DNA from: Fidelibacterota bacterium
Lineage (GTDB): Bacteria; Pseudomonadota; Alphaproteobacteria; Rhodospirillales; Rhodospirillaceae
Length of the DNA: 64,000 bases
Direction: 5' to 3'
Assembly: GCA_947476625.1 (NCBI GenBank)
Contig: CANJRA010000014.1
Coordinates: forward strand, 1 to 64,000
Within the stretch, counting starts at the first letter, position 1. Every line of letters begins with the position of its first letter. Of the stretch, positions 32,749 to 46,020 are shown piece after piece. The notes beneath the pieces are model-generated. The model was given only the letters and a program-made list of their open reading frames with translations. It made no database searches and had not been told where the DNA came from. The position numbers and the translations under genes are program-made.

Positions 32749-33645
32749 GTGATTACGCAGCATCCCGACGTGCCGTTTAATTTTTTCATCCTCGATTCTC
32801 ATAAGTCGATAGGTAATTACGCGCGGGCGTACGGCGACGAGATTGCGCGTCGTTACGAGAATTATGATGCGATTTATTTCCCGCACTTTCCCCTGAATTT
32901 CGATCTGGAATTCTTTCAAAACCTGCGCATGCCTGCAGATGTTGCGAAAATAGGCACCACAAACGGAATCGAGAACAGCCTTTACAAGCGCGGCCCCGAC
33001 AGCATTTCACACGACCCCGAGCACGTTCTTTTCAAGCTCTACGGAATGAACCCGCTGGCGGGTTACGCGCAGCACCAGATTCAGTCCGTCAACGGGCAAA
33101 TCTCAGAAGCGCTTCGCGCCTTGTTCCCCCGATATTTCTCTCTGGCACGCGCGAACATCACCTACCGTTTGACGGAGACGAAGGACGGCGGTCTTCACTT
33201 CGACGTGTTCAAGGGCGGCCGGTCGTTCGGTGACGCCAATAACATGATTCACAGGATCAAGCTTTTCATCAACGTGGACACCAAGCCAAGGCATTGGCAT
33301 ACGTCGTTCACTTTGCGAGACGCGCTTGTTAAGTAGCGCGACCGGCTTTCGTCGGAGCTGCCGCTTGATCGCAACGTCATCGCTAAGATGATGGAAGATG
33401 CCGGTGTTTTAAAAGACGCCCCGGCTCACAGTATACAGTGGCCCACGATGTCGGCGCTTCTGGTGAACGCCGAGGCCGTGGCGCACGAGGTGATCTACGG
33501 CCGTCGCATGATAGCGGCCGAATACTTATGCAGTCATACGGATATGCTCGATCCTTCGAAACTGACGCACGCGCAATTACCCAATTGGCTGGCTTCTACC
33601 GGGTTCACGGCGGTGCAACCTAGCGTCTCATCGCCGGTGGCGTAA
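32749..33645 (+). pseudogene. Kdo-hydroxylase-like Fe(II)/2-oxoglutarate enzyme with in-frame stop
   Basis: From GTG 32749 one frame runs 298 codons to TAA 33643-33645, interrupted only by TAG at 33334-33336. The first part has LFPRYFSLARANITYRL and the metal motif LHFDVF (HxD), then HRIKLFINVDTKPRHW. The part after the stop has WPTMSALLVNAEAVAHEVIY, followed by GRRMIAAE, in the place of the second metal His and the 2OG-binding Arg. The resemblance is to KdoO, which hydroxylates the Kdo of lipid A core, but the assignment is moderate. The stop cuts off the catalytic end. The gene lies between the tRNA-Asp remnant and the intact tRNA-Asp. Confidence 0.55.
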
Positions 33646-33709
33646 ACGCGCACGCCGACGGTTGCCGCGCGCGCTTGCGCGAAACCGAAGATATTTCAAA
33701 GAAAAGAAA

Positions 33710-33786
33710 TGGCGGGAGCGACGGGACTCGAACCCGCGACCTTCGGCGTGACAGGCCGACGTTCTAACCAACTGAACTACGCCCCC
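33710..33786 (-). tRNA. tRNA-Asp (GTC)
   Basis: A complete cloverleaf on the minus strand, with a genome-encoded CCA. The acceptor stem starts GGGGGCG, the D-loop has AGTTCAGTTGGTTAGA, the anticodon loop reads CTGTCAC (anticodon GTC) and the T-arm GCGGGTTCGAGTCCCGT. Confidence 0.97.
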
Positions 33787-33971
33787 GCGTGGGGATGGAA
33801 CCGCTTCGCGACGTCTCTATCTACGAGGCACAGTTCCATGTGAGGGCGGGGTTTTAACAGGTGTTCCCCCGGCACGCAAGGGTTGGCCATCGCGGAAAAT
33901 TCTTTGAAAACGCACTATTTTTGAAGGACTTGACCGAATGAAGTAGCGCTTTCTTTGAAACTAAGCACGGC

Positions 33972-33977
33972 TATAAT
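33972..33977 (+). promoter_or_regulatory. TATAAT -10-like element before the PAS kinase gene
   Basis: A perfect TATAAT ends six bases before the TTG at 33983, so transcription would start at or near the TTG. No convincing -35 is at the right distance. It suggests a leaderless or very short-leader message; weak evidence. Confidence 0.3.
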
Positions 33978-33982
33978 TAATT

Positions 33983-36031
33983 TTGACTAAAAACTATTAT
34001 GATAACATGCCGCAAAGCGCCTCTTTCGACAGCCGTTCGGAACGAGCAGCCGCGTTGAAAAGCGCGGCTGAGGGCTTCGTTAGGCCGCGGTCGCTCTTGC
34101 GCCTCGGGTCAGCAAGTGCCGAGAAGCAAGGCTTGGCGCACGCGGCCGAAAATGCCGGCTATATGGGGCACTGGCATGTCGACTTGTTGACGCATGTCGT
34201 CACATGGTCGCCGGAAACCTACCGCATTTTCGGTGTCACGCCCGACGCGTTTGCCCCCAATTGGCAAAGCATCGTCAATCTCACGCATGCCGAGGACCGC
34301 GCGCTCTTCGAGAAAAAATTCCGGGAAGTCATTGAGACCGGCAGAACGCCTTATGAATTCGACTTTCGCGTAACCCGGCCCGACGGCGCGCATCGCAACG
34401 TCATTAGTAGCGGTCAAACGGAAGTCGATAACCTTGGACGCGCCGTCGCTCTATTCGGTGTCATTACCGACGTTACGGAAGCGTTCGATACGATCCGCTC
34501 TATTCAAGATCAAAATGAAATGCTCGATCTCGCGGCGCAGTTGGCTCAGCTTGGTCACCGGGTGTGGAGTCGTGATGCGGACCGGCTGCGGTTCTGCTCC
34601 GAGGAAATGCCGCATTTGCACGAGATGCGCCCCGATGCGTTTCTGCGCCGGTTTACACATCCCAACCTCCTGGCCGCTGCGGTGGCGCTGGCGGGTGCCC
34701 GCCCCTATGAGATCGAATACTGTCTGCAGACATATTCGGTTGCGCTGAGAAACATCCACGAGATTGGACAGCCAATTCTGGACCGCGACGGGAAGCTCAC
34801 GCGCTTCATTGCCACGGTGCAAGACGTTACGATTTCCAAACGCCGCGAGAACGCGCTTGAAAAAGCGCAAAGTGAACTCGTGCGACACGCGGAAGAATTG
34901 CGCAAATCTGAAGCCAAGCTGCGTGAGATCATCGAGGGCTCACTGCAAGGCAGCATTGTCATTCGTGGCTTCAAGCCGGTTCTTGCCAATCAGGCTTTCG
35001 CGCGCATCATGGGGGTGAAAAGCCCGCAAGAGCTGCTTGACTTGGATGATATTCGCACGCCCATGCGGCCCGACCGCGCGAAATACGTCACGGATTTATG
35101 GCAAGACGTTATGGAGACTGGGCAAGCGATCGCTCCCCGATTGGTGCAAGGTTGTGCGTTTGATGGCCGTGCCATATGGACGGAATCGACGGCGCGCCGG
35201 ATCGATTGGGAGGGTGAGCCCGCATTATTGATAAACGTCATCGATGTGACGGATCGTCTTTGCGCGGAAGAGGAACTCAAGAAAAAAACCCGTGAACTCG
35301 AGTCCATCAATTTTCAGAAAGATAAATTATTCTCAATCATCGCGCATGATCTGCGCAATCCGTTTAACAGCATTATCGGTTTCGCCGACCGGCTCGTGAC
35401 CAACGCACGCAATCTGTCGCACGGCAAAACCGTCAGTTATGCCCAAATTGTCCGGGAGGCAGCCACGGGCGTGCATAACTTGCTCGACAATCTGCTGGCG
35501 TGGGCTTCGTTCCAGATGCGCGACAGCTCGCTCAACTTCTCGACATTGGATTTGGCAGCCGTGGCGGCCGCCAGCCTTGAGCCGCTGACGTATATGGCTG
35601 AAGCGAAGAGAGTCACAATCGCAAACGGCATCGGACCCGACAGTGTGAATGGCGATGAGGCTTTGGTGCGCATTCTCATTCGCAATCTCGTCTCGAATAC
35701 GATTAAGTTCTTGCGCAACGGCGGCGTCATCCAATTGACGGCGTCGCGGCTTCCGCATGGTCAGGGCTGCGCGGTCGACGCCGCCATTCAGGTGCCCATG
35801 ATCCGCGTTACCGTTCGTGATGACGGTATCGGCATGTCGGCAACTGCGATCAGCACGCTTTTTACATTGGAGCGCACTGTTTCCACCCCGGGTACGCGCG
35901 GCGAGAAGGGGCCCGGACTGGGGCTTTATCTGTGCCGCGATATTGTGGCGCGCCATAGCGGCGTCATTACCGTTGAATCCTCACCGAGTACCGGAACCGC
36001 GTTCCATTTCACGTTGCCCGCCGCGCCGTAA
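33983..36031 (+). CDS. PAS-domain sensor histidine kinase
   Basis: 682 residues. There is no transmembrane region, so it is cytosolic. Three PAS-like regions follow each other: PAS-PAC around residues 55-170 (GHWHVDLLTHVVTWSPE...), a second to about 285 (DRDGKLTRFIATVQDVT) and a third at 310-425 (EGSLQGSIVIRGFKPV). Then come HisKA with IIAHDLRNPFNSIIGF (phosphoacceptor His) and an HATPase_c with NLVSNTIKF, RDDGIGM and GPGLGLYLCRDI. The partner regulator is not in the window. The start may be TTG 33983, very close to a TATAAT, or ATG 34007; neither has a ribosome site. Confidence 0.85.
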   Translation: MTKNYYDNMPQSASFDSRSERAAALKSAAEGFVRPRSLLRLGSASAEKQGLAHAAENAGYMGHWHVDLLTHVVTWSPETYRIFGVTPDAFAPNWQSIVNLTHAEDRALFEKKFREVIETGRTPYEFDFRVTRPDGAHRNVISSGQTEVDNLGRAVALFGVITDVTEAFDTIRSIQDQNEMLDLAAQLAQLGHRVWSRDADRLRFCSEEMPHLHEMRPDAFLRRFTHPNLLAAAVALAGARPYEIEYCLQTYSVALRNIHEIGQPILDRDGKLTRFIATVQDVTISKRRENALEKAQSELVRHAEELRKSEAKLREIIEGSLQGSIVIRGFKPVLANQAFARIMGVKSPQELLDLDDIRTPMRPDRAKYVTDLWQDVMETGQAIAPRLVQGCAFDGRAIWTESTARRIDWEGEPALLINVIDVTDRLCAEEELKKKTRELESINFQKDKLFSIIAHDLRNPFNSIIGFADRLVTNARNLSHGKTVSYAQIVREAATGVHNLLDNLLAWASFQMRDSSLNFSTLDLAAVAAASLEPLTYMAEAKRVTIANGIGPDSVNGDEALVRILIRNLVSNTIKFLRNGGVIQLTASRLPHGQGCAVDAAIQVPMIRVTVRDDGIGMSATAISTLFTLERTVSTPGTRGEKGPGLGLYLCRDIVARHSGVITVESSPSTGTAFHFTLPAAP

Positions 36032-36122
36032 TTTCCTTTCGTTAATTCTCGTAAATACCGAAGCATTGGCATTGCGGGGCCGATGGCGTTAAACCTATGG
36101 CGAGAGTCATAGGGGTGAATGC

Positions 36123-36737
36123 GTGTCTAAAGACGAGGCATCGATCATGCCGCCGTCCTCCCTCATTTGGGAAGATGCGGACATATCCAATGCGCAATCA
36201 TGGTGGTTGGCACGCTCACGGTCCGAAGCCACCGACGATGCCCGCGACTTTGTCAGCGCCGAAGATCCGATCTGCAACTACCTCGTTGGCATGGTGCGAT
36301 CGGGGAGTGGCGGAACTTACCTGGTGATTGCCGCTGCACCGCTCAGCGAGGCGGTTCACCTCGGCGACGTTGTCCTCACGATCAAAGATCAAATCACCGG
36401 CTGGCTGGTAACGCCGCTTGATTCGGCGACGCGTGGTTATGTGCGCCGCTGGCGCCGCGGACGTGACTGGGTTCTCGTCCGCCGCAATTTCCCGTTGGCC
36501 ATAGCGGCGCTGCTTGTCGGCGGATTTCTGGGGTTCCTGGTGACGATGTTCGCCGTGACCTGGGGGCTGGTTGGTTGGTCCATGCTGGGCGCGGGCCTGG
36601 TGCTTAAATACATTGCCGACCGCAAGAAATCCGAGGCGCTGCTCGGTCCCTGGGAGCGCTTCGTCGTCATTACCATCGCTGCGGTCGTGGGTGTCATCGC
36701 CGCTTCAATCAGCGTGCTGACGTTGTTCTGGAACTGA
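36123..36737 (+). CDS. Unknown membrane protein
   Basis: 204 residues from GTG 36123. The first half is soluble and acidic (SSLIWEDADISNAQSWWLAR), and the second half has three transmembrane helices (FPLAIAALLVGGFLGFLVTM, WGLVGWSMLGAGLVL and FVVITIAAVVGVIAASISV). I do not recognise the family. It ends three bases before the metH stop, converging tail to tail. Composition matches its neighbours. Confidence 0.55.
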   Translation: MSKDEASIMPPSSLIWEDADISNAQSWWLARSRSEATDDARDFVSAEDPICNYLVGMVRSGSGGTYLVIAAAPLSEAVHLGDVVLTIKDQITGWLVTPLDSATRGYVRRWRRGRDWVLVRRNFPLAIAALLVGGFLGFLVTMFAVTWGLVGWSMLGAGLVLKYIADRKKSEALLGPWERFVVITIAAVVGVIAASISVLTLFWN

Positions 36738-36740
36738 TTG

Positions 36741-39445
<2,705 letters not shown>

Positions 39446-39449
<4 letters not shown>

Positions 39450-40513
39450 GATGCAAGCTGGAACTGTTCGAGGCCGGAGAGGCGCATGCTGATGGGAACC
39501 TTGGGTGGTTTACGCGGCGCGACGCCAGTCACGCTTTCGCAAATGGCTTTGATGTGATCGGGCGTTGTGCCGCAGCAGCCGCCCACAATATTGACGAGGC
39601 CGTCCTTCGCCCAGCTGCCGATGTGTCCGGCGGTGGCGTGGGGCAGTTCATCGTACTCGCCGAACTCATTCGGCAATCCGGCATTGGGATAAACACTCAC
39701 GAGGACATCGGCGATGCGCGACAGTTCGGCGACGTAGGGCCGCAATTGCGCAGCGCCTAAAGCACAGTTGAATCCGATCGATATCGGCTTCACATGGCGC
39801 AGCGAATTCCAGAATGCTTCCGGTGTCTGACCAGAAAGGATGCGCCCCGACTGATCGGTAATGGTGCCCGAGATCATCACCGGCAAACGCATGCCGCTTT
39901 CTTCGAAATATTCGTCGATGGCAAACATGCAGGCTTTGGCATTGAGAGTATCGATGATGGTCTCGACCAGCAGCAGGTCCACCCCGCCGGCGACCAGGGC
40001 TTCGGCCTGCGCGCGGAAAGCCTTTACCAACTCGTCGAAGGTGACGTTGCGGTACGCCGGGTCGTTCACATCCGGCGAAATCGACGCGGTGCGGTTGGTG
40101 GGGCCGATGGAGCCTGCCACGAAGCGCGGCTTGTCAGGTGTTTTCGCGGTGTATACGTCACAGGCCTGGCGCGCCAATTTCGCACCTTCGAAATTCAGCT
40201 CGTAGACCAGCGCTTCCATGCCGTAGTCGGCTTGCGCAATGCTGGTCGATGAAAAGGTATTGGTTTCAATGATGTCGGCTCCGGCTTCCAGATAAGCACG
40301 GTGGATATCGAGGATGATCTGCGGCTCGCTCAGGGTCAAAAGGTCGTTATTGCCCTTCACATCCTTCGGATGGGCCTTAAAGCGCGCGCCGCGGTATCCC
40401 GCTTCATTAAGCTTATGGCGCTGAATCATGGTTCCCATGGCGCCGTCCAGCACAAGAATGCGGCTCTCCAGCGCGGCACTTAGCGCCGCCAAACGATGTG
40501 TGCGGTCGGTCAT
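39446..40513 (-). CDS. metH: Methionine synthase, homocysteine-binding part
   Basis: 355 residues from ATG 40513, the start that gives the family N-terminus [13 protein letters not shown] and has GAGGA upstream; an open frame continues further upstream but is not coding. The Hcy S-methyltransferase domain shows [22 protein letters not shown] and the zinc cysteines in [11 protein letters not shown]. It takes the methyl from cobalamin bound to the second subunit. The two genes are translationally coupled. Confidence 0.93.
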
Positions 40514-40533
40514 GGGGGAACATCCTCGAAGCT

Positions 40534-40585
40534 CCGGATTGCCGGGCCTACAAGGCCCCATGCCCTGCGGTGTCCTGATATCCGG
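40534..40585 (-). promoter_or_regulatory. Structured leader of the metH operon
   Basis: On the minus strand, CCGGAT (40585-40580) pairs with ATCCGG (40539-40534) around an inner hairpin GGGCCT-TGT-AGGCCC (40558-40544). It sits 20 bases before the metH start. I compared it by eye with SAM-II, SAH and cobalamin riboswitch consensus elements and saw no match, so it is only a possible cis-regulatory RNA. Confidence 0.3.
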
Positions 40586-40620
40586 GATATAAGTAGTACT
40601 TAATGAAAAGGGGTCGCTGA

Positions 40621-40814
40621 TGCAAACGGGGTCACTTAACATGCCGTCAGTCGTCAAAAAGCATCGGCGACTCGGGGCTGCGGTGAACCTCAAAAAAAGA
40701 GAAAACTCGAGCATTAATCGGTGGTGTACGGTCGATTGGTTTCGAGCCGCCCACGCCCATGCCGCCGCCGCGAGCAAAAAACTGGCTGAAACCATCAAGA
40801 CGGTGACCGCCTAA
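40621..40814 (+). CDS. Possible small basic protein
   Basis: 64 codons (or 57 from the second ATG at 40642), Lys- and Ala-rich near the end ([17 protein letters not shown]). I do not recognise it. In favour: a rho-independent terminator lies just 28 bases after its stop on the same strand. Against: short, no clear ribosome site. It is divergent from the metH operon. Confidence 0.3.
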
Positions 40815-40841
40815 CTTCTCCACGCTTCTCTCCGACGACAG

Positions 40842-40867
40842 GCTGGAACGCGGTTCCGGCTTTTTTT
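40842..40867 (+). terminator. Rho-independent terminator
   Basis: GCTGGAAC-GCG-GTTCCGGC forms an 8-bp stem with one G-T pair, followed by seven T. It points along the plus strand and can only serve the small gene at 40621-40814 or an untranslated RNA from that place. Confidence 0.8.
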
Positions 40868-40954
40868 ATGTCTGCGCGGCTTATACCCGCCCCACTTTAT
40901 CGCCCGCATGTGGCTAACGGTTATTTTGACCGGATACGTTATCCGCGCTAAGCC

Positions 40955-42838
40955 ATGGCCATGAGGCAACTTTCCACGACTATCGAACAAGCCGACCCCG
41001 CAAAAAAGCGCAGCGATTGGCAGGTCATCAAATCTCTGCTGCCGTTTCTGTGGCCTCAGGCCAGTGTGCCGGATGCGGTTGAGATTCGCGTGCGTGTATC
41101 GCTCGCGCTGGTCTTCATTGTGCTGGCCAAGATCTCGACGGTCTTTGCCCCGATCTATCTCAAGCAAGCGGTTGATGCGCTGGCGCCGGCCGACGCTAAC
41201 GAAGCTGTTATTGCGATTCCTTTGGCGTTGATCATCGCTTATGGCGCGGCGCGCTTTTTGGGGCAGGCCTTTGCTCAGTTTCGCGATGCGATTTTCGCAA
41301 AGGTCGGTGTGCGGGCCGTGCGGCGTTCTTCGGCGATGGTGTTGGCGCACTTGCACCGTTTGTCGCTGCGCTTCCATCTTGATCGCCGTACAGGCGCGCT
41401 GTCGCGCTCCATCGAACGCGGACGTAACGCCATCGAAAGTTTGGTATCGATTTCGCTGTTCAACGTGCTGCCGACGATTCTGGAAGTCGCCTTGGTGTTC
41501 GGAGTTTTGTGGCAGGCTTTCAATATCTGGTTTGGTATCGTCGCGCTGGTCGTGGTGATTATTTATGTCATCTTCACAAGCTTCACGACCGAATGGCGAT
41601 TGAAGTTCCGCCGCGACAGCAATGCGCTCGACAACAAAGCAAACACGCGCGCCATCGACAGCCTCTTGAACTACGAAACGGTCAAAACATTCGGAAACGA
41701 AGATCTGGAAGTGCGTGAATACGACCGCGTGATGGGAGACTACGAAACTGCGTCGGTCAAAACCCAAAGCACCCTCGCGCTCCTGAACATTGGCCAAGCA
41801 TTGATTATATCGCTGGGTCTTGCGGTGCTGATGGCCATGGCGGCCTCGGGCAAGATCGCGGGCAAAATGACGGTCGGCGATTTTACGCTGGTGAATCTCT
41901 ACATGATCCAACTGGCGCAGCCGCTCAATTTCTTCGGCTTTGTCTACCGCAACATCAAGCAGGCCTTGGTCGATATCGAAAAAATGTTCGACCTCATGGA
42001 GGTTGAGCCTGAGATCACAGACAAGCCTGGTGCGAAGCCTCTGCATGTTACGGGCGGCGAGGTGCGGTTCGAAAACGTCACGTTCGCCTACGACCCGCGT
42101 CGCCCGATCCTCAAAGGCATCTCTTTCACGCTGCCACCGGGCAAATTAACCGCCTTCGTCGGCGCGACCGGCTCGGGCAAATCCACGATTGGCCGGCTGT
42201 TGTTCCGGTACTACGACGTTTCCGGCGGAAGCATTTCCATCGACGGCCAGGATATTCGCGATGTTACGCAAGCCAGTGTGCGCGCCGCGCTCGGCGTCGT
42301 GCCGCAGGATACCGTGCTGTTCAACGACACCATTCGCTATAACGTGTCCTGCGCACGGCCCGACGCAGGCGACGACGAACTTCACCGTGCCGCCAAGCTT
42401 GCCCACATTCACACGTTCATCGCAGCGCTTCCCGACGGCTATCAAACGCTTGTCGGAGAACGCGGCCTGAAACTGTCCGGCGGCGAGAAGCAGCGGGTCG
42501 CCATCGCCCGCGTCATCCTAAAAGGCGCGCCGATTTTGGTGTTCGATGAAGCGACCTCGGCGCTCGATACCCATACCGAGAAAGAAATCCAAGCCAACCT
42601 CAAGGAACTCAGCGTCGGCCGCACGACGTTGGTCATCGCGCATCGTCTCTCCACCATCGTCGATGCCGATCAAATCCTGGTTTTGGATGACGGCGCGATT
42701 ATCGAGCGCGGCACACACGACGAGCTTTTGCGGCTGGGCGGCTCCTACGCCTCGGCCTGGGCCAAGCAGCAGAAATCCATGGCTATCGCCTTGGAAATAA
42801 AGGACGATTTCTCAGCCGCCATGTCCTCCGGGGAATAG
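40955..42838 (+). CDS. Atm1-type ABC exporter
   Basis: 627 residues: a six-helix membrane domain (residues about 45-330) fused to an ATPase. Walker A (GATGSGKSTIGR), signature (LSGGEKQRVAIARV), Walker B (ILVFDEATSALD) and the H loop (IAHRLSTI) are intact. The intracellular-loop stretch NYETVKTFGNEDLE is typical of the Atm1/HMT1 group, which exports glutathione-linked sulfur or metal compounds. The ATG at 40955 or the next ATG two codons later are both possible starts. Confidence 0.9.
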   Translation: MAMRQLSTTIEQADPAKKRSDWQVIKSLLPFLWPQASVPDAVEIRVRVSLALVFIVLAKISTVFAPIYLKQAVDALAPADANEAVIAIPLALIIAYGAARFLGQAFAQFRDAIFAKVGVRAVRRSSAMVLAHLHRLSLRFHLDRRTGALSRSIERGRNAIESLVSISLFNVLPTILEVALVFGVLWQAFNIWFGIVALVVVIIYVIFTSFTTEWRLKFRRDSNALDNKANTRAIDSLLNYETVKTFGNEDLEVREYDRVMGDYETASVKTQSTLALLNIGQALIISLGLAVLMAMAASGKIAGKMTVGDFTLVNLYMIQLAQPLNFFGFVYRNIKQALVDIEKMFDLMEVEPEITDKPGAKPLHVTGGEVRFENVTFAYDPRRPILKGISFTLPPGKLTAFVGATGSGKSTIGRLLFRYYDVSGGSISIDGQDIRDVTQASVRAALGVVPQDTVLFNDTIRYNVSCARPDAGDDELHRAAKLAHIHTFIAALPDGYQTLVGERGLKLSGGEKQRVAIARVILKGAPILVFDEATSALDTHTEKEIQANLKELSVGRTTLVIAHRLSTIVDADQILVLDDGAIIERGTHDELLRLGGSYASAWAKQQKSMAIALEIKDDFSAAMSSGE

Positions 42839-42989
42839 CCACCGCGCCCTGACCCGCCCCACGTCGGAACACATTCTTAATCATCCTGCCGTAGCTTTGA
42901 AGCGGATGAGTCGGGACTCACGCTGCCTTCAGCGGAGTACCGGCCAACAAATATATGCCCAATAAACGGGACAACGGGGACGCGGGACC

Positions 42990-45985
42990 ATGTCTCAAGA
43001 GACGCATGATCAAACGCAAGACGATGGATCGGTAACGAACAGCGACGCTCTGAACGAAGCGCCCAAGATTACGCTGAAATCGGGTGCTCGCGGCGCCGCG
43101 CGCATCAAAAAGCCGCCCTTCGGCGGAGCAGCCCGCTCATTGATCCAAACCTCGCCGGACGGCACGCCTCAATTTGAAGTACCCAACGCGGGCGCGATGC
43201 TTGATGCCGATGAAACACGGTTCGAACGTTGGTGGCGGGAATCCGGTGCCGTTATGGCCGGTGGTCTGATCCTCTCCGCCGTCTGGACGCTCGGATTCAC
43301 AATTTACATCACCGCGGCGATTGGTTGGGGACAACTTTATGCCCTGCTGCCGGATCAATTCGGCAGCTTCATGGCGACCTTCATGCTGCCGTTGGCATTC
43401 TTGTGGCTGGCGATCGCCTATATTGATCGCGGCCGCGAGCTGCGCCGTGAAAGCGCGGCCTTGCGCCATCATTTGGCGCTGTTGACGTATCCTGCAAGCC
43501 ACGCCGAAGGCCAAATCGCGACGATTTCGGAATCTCTCAAGGCGCAGACGCGCATGTTGGTCGAGGCGTCTGATGCCGCCGTCAAGAACATGCAGAAACT
43601 GCAGACGGGTTTTCTGCGCGACACGGAAAAACTCGCCAGTGTTACCGGGCAGCTCGAAGCAGGCGCCGCGTCAGCCGCGGGTGCGGTGACGGATCAAGTC
43701 GCGAAGCTTCAGTCGGTGATTGATTCTGCCGCCGACGTCAATCTCAAGATTGAAGACGCACTACGCCGTCAGCACGAGTTTGTCCGCACCGCGAGCCAAA
43801 AGACCCTGAGCGAAGTCACCAATATGGGTCAGAGCCTTGCGGGTCATGTGAACACACTCTCGAGCGCCACCGAGCGCGCGCGCGGCATGAGCGCCGCAAT
43901 TGCGCAGCAGCGTGGCGAACAGGAGAAAGCATTGGCGAAGGCTGGCGAAACAGCCAAGTCCTATGCCGATGAAATGGGCAAGGCCGTTGCCGCGAATACC
44001 GAACAGGTTGAAGACGCGGTCAAGCGCGCCGAGATCACGATTTCCGACATGGCCGACAGCCTCATGGGCAAAGCCCATAATCTCGAAGCCGTGTTTGATA
44101 AGCAGCGTTCAGAACTCGCCGCCGCCGGTGACCGCATCGAAGATCAGACCACCAAGGTCACGATGCGTTTGGGTCAGCAGACCGCCAATCTCGATCAGGT
44201 CATGGAACGCGTGCTCAGCCGCGTGAAGATCGTCGAAGAAGCCTTGGCCATTCAGACCAAAGAACTTAGCGCCGCCTCCGATGGAGCCGTTGCCAAACTT
44301 CGTCTCGTCGAGAATATGGTCAAGAAACAGGCTGAAGGCGTAAGCGAAGCGGCGACGCGCGTTGAAGCCCGTCTTGCCGTTGCCGCCGACGAATTCGGTC
44401 TGCGTTCGCGCGTTGTGACCGAGAAGTTTGACCGCGCGACGGCCGATCTGGAGAAAGCCTCCAATATCGCCATCGGCCGCGCCGAAGCCATGGGCACCAT
44501 TTCCGACACCGTCATCCAGAAGATCGATACGGTCGGTGTACGTGTGCGCGAACATGCCGAGCAGCTCGCCAACTCGGCAAGCCGCGCCGCCAACCAGGCC
44601 GATACCATCCGCGACATCTTGCGCCGCCAGAACGATGAACTGGAAATGGCCGCCAATACGCTCACCACACACGTTAAGCTCAGCGAAACCGCGCTTGCCC
44701 AGCAGGCCCGTCAGATGGGCTCGACCTCCGAGCAAGTCTTGGCGCATGTGCGTTCCATGTCCGACATTCTCAGTCAGAACTCCTCGGAACTCATGCAGCT
44801 CTCTGCACGTGTGACGAAGGAATTGGAATCCATCCGCGAGTCCCTCGAAGCGACGTCACAAAAAGTCACCGACACGGTTTCCTACTCTGTCGCCAAAACC
44901 AAGGACGTCAGCCGCGAGATCGGCCAAGAAGTCTCCGCGCTCTCAAGCGTTGCTTCGCAGGTGTCGAAAGATATGCAGACGGTTCTGGGCACGCTTGACG
45001 AAAGCAAGGACGCGCTGCGTTCCGCCGCCGATGCTGCAGGCGCCAAACTTAAGGACGCGTCGGTCTCCTTCACCGATCAAGCCGCATCTATCGACAAAGC
45101 CGCCGCGCATGCCACCGATACCATGGCGGTGGTGGGCGATGGTCTGCGCCAGCGTTCAGCCGGGATCGCTACCGCCGCCGACGATGCGCAAATGCGCCTC
45201 AACGGCTTCCGCGATTCCTTGCAGAAACTCATGCTCGATTTCGAAGACTCCACCGACCGCGGCGCGGCGCAGGTCAGCGTCGCCGGCGAGAAGATGCGCC
45301 AAAGCTTGGGCGAGTTCTCCGATACGTCCGAAAAGATCGCTGGCGGCACGCGCGCCACGGGCGAAGCCTTCCGTCAGCAGTTGCTCACGCTTGGTAAGTC
45401 GGCCGACGAAGCCGTCAATCGCGTCGAAGTCTTTCTCAAGACCTTGCGTAAACATGCCGAAAGCTTGGTCGAAGCCAGCAACGGCATCACCGAGCAGACC
45501 GGCAAGGCCGGGCAGACGTTTGCCAAACAGGTCGATTACCTCATGTCCAGCGCCACCAAGGCGGCCGAGACGGCCAAACAGCTGGAAGAGGCTCACGACA
45601 AGGCCCACACTGGCAAGTTCCTGGAAAACACCACCTACGTCATCGAACATTTGCACAGTATGGCGGTGGATATCGCCCGCATCTTCCAGCCGTCGGTCGA
45701 GGAAGAGCTGTGGAAGCGTTACTACAAGGGAGAGATCAGGGCGTATTCTTGCGTCACATCACTAAGACGCTCAGCCGCCAGAAGTTCGAAGCCATTCAGC
45801 GCAAGTATCAGACCGACGAGAAGTTCCGTGGGTATGTCATGCGCTACCTGAAAGAATACTCGGCGCTCGTCAAACACGCGCGCGCCACAGATCGCTCCGA
45901 AGTCCTGACCACGACGTTCAGCACCTCCGACATGGGCAAGCTCTACATGCTGCTGTCGAAGGCCATGGAAGGCGCAGCGGAATAA
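42990..45985 (+). pseudogene. Large coiled-coil membrane protein gene, frameshifted near its end
   Basis: The first frame encodes 953 residues: a disordered N-terminus, two transmembrane helices (MAGGLILSAVWTLGFTIYI and FMATFMLPLAFLWLAIAYI) and then about 700 residues of coiled coil rich in Ala, Glu, Ser and Thr. It resembles long unnamed alphaproteobacterial proteins annotated as ATPase or apolipoprotein-like. After LWKRYYKG the frame leaves the family; the other frame continues DQGVFLRHITKTLSRQKFE to a natural end MEGAAE at 45985. A GA doubling at 45730-45736 (+2 bases) explains the shift. A terminator follows. Without the shift the product would be about 998 residues. Confidence 0.7.
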
Positions 45986-46020
45986 TCAATTCGATCCGAA
46001 GAAACGGGTCAACTGCAGAG

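Noticed and set aside
40534-40585. SAM-II, SAH or cobalamin riboswitch before metH
   Set aside because: The conserved consensus words of these classes are not present; only a generic nested hairpin remains.
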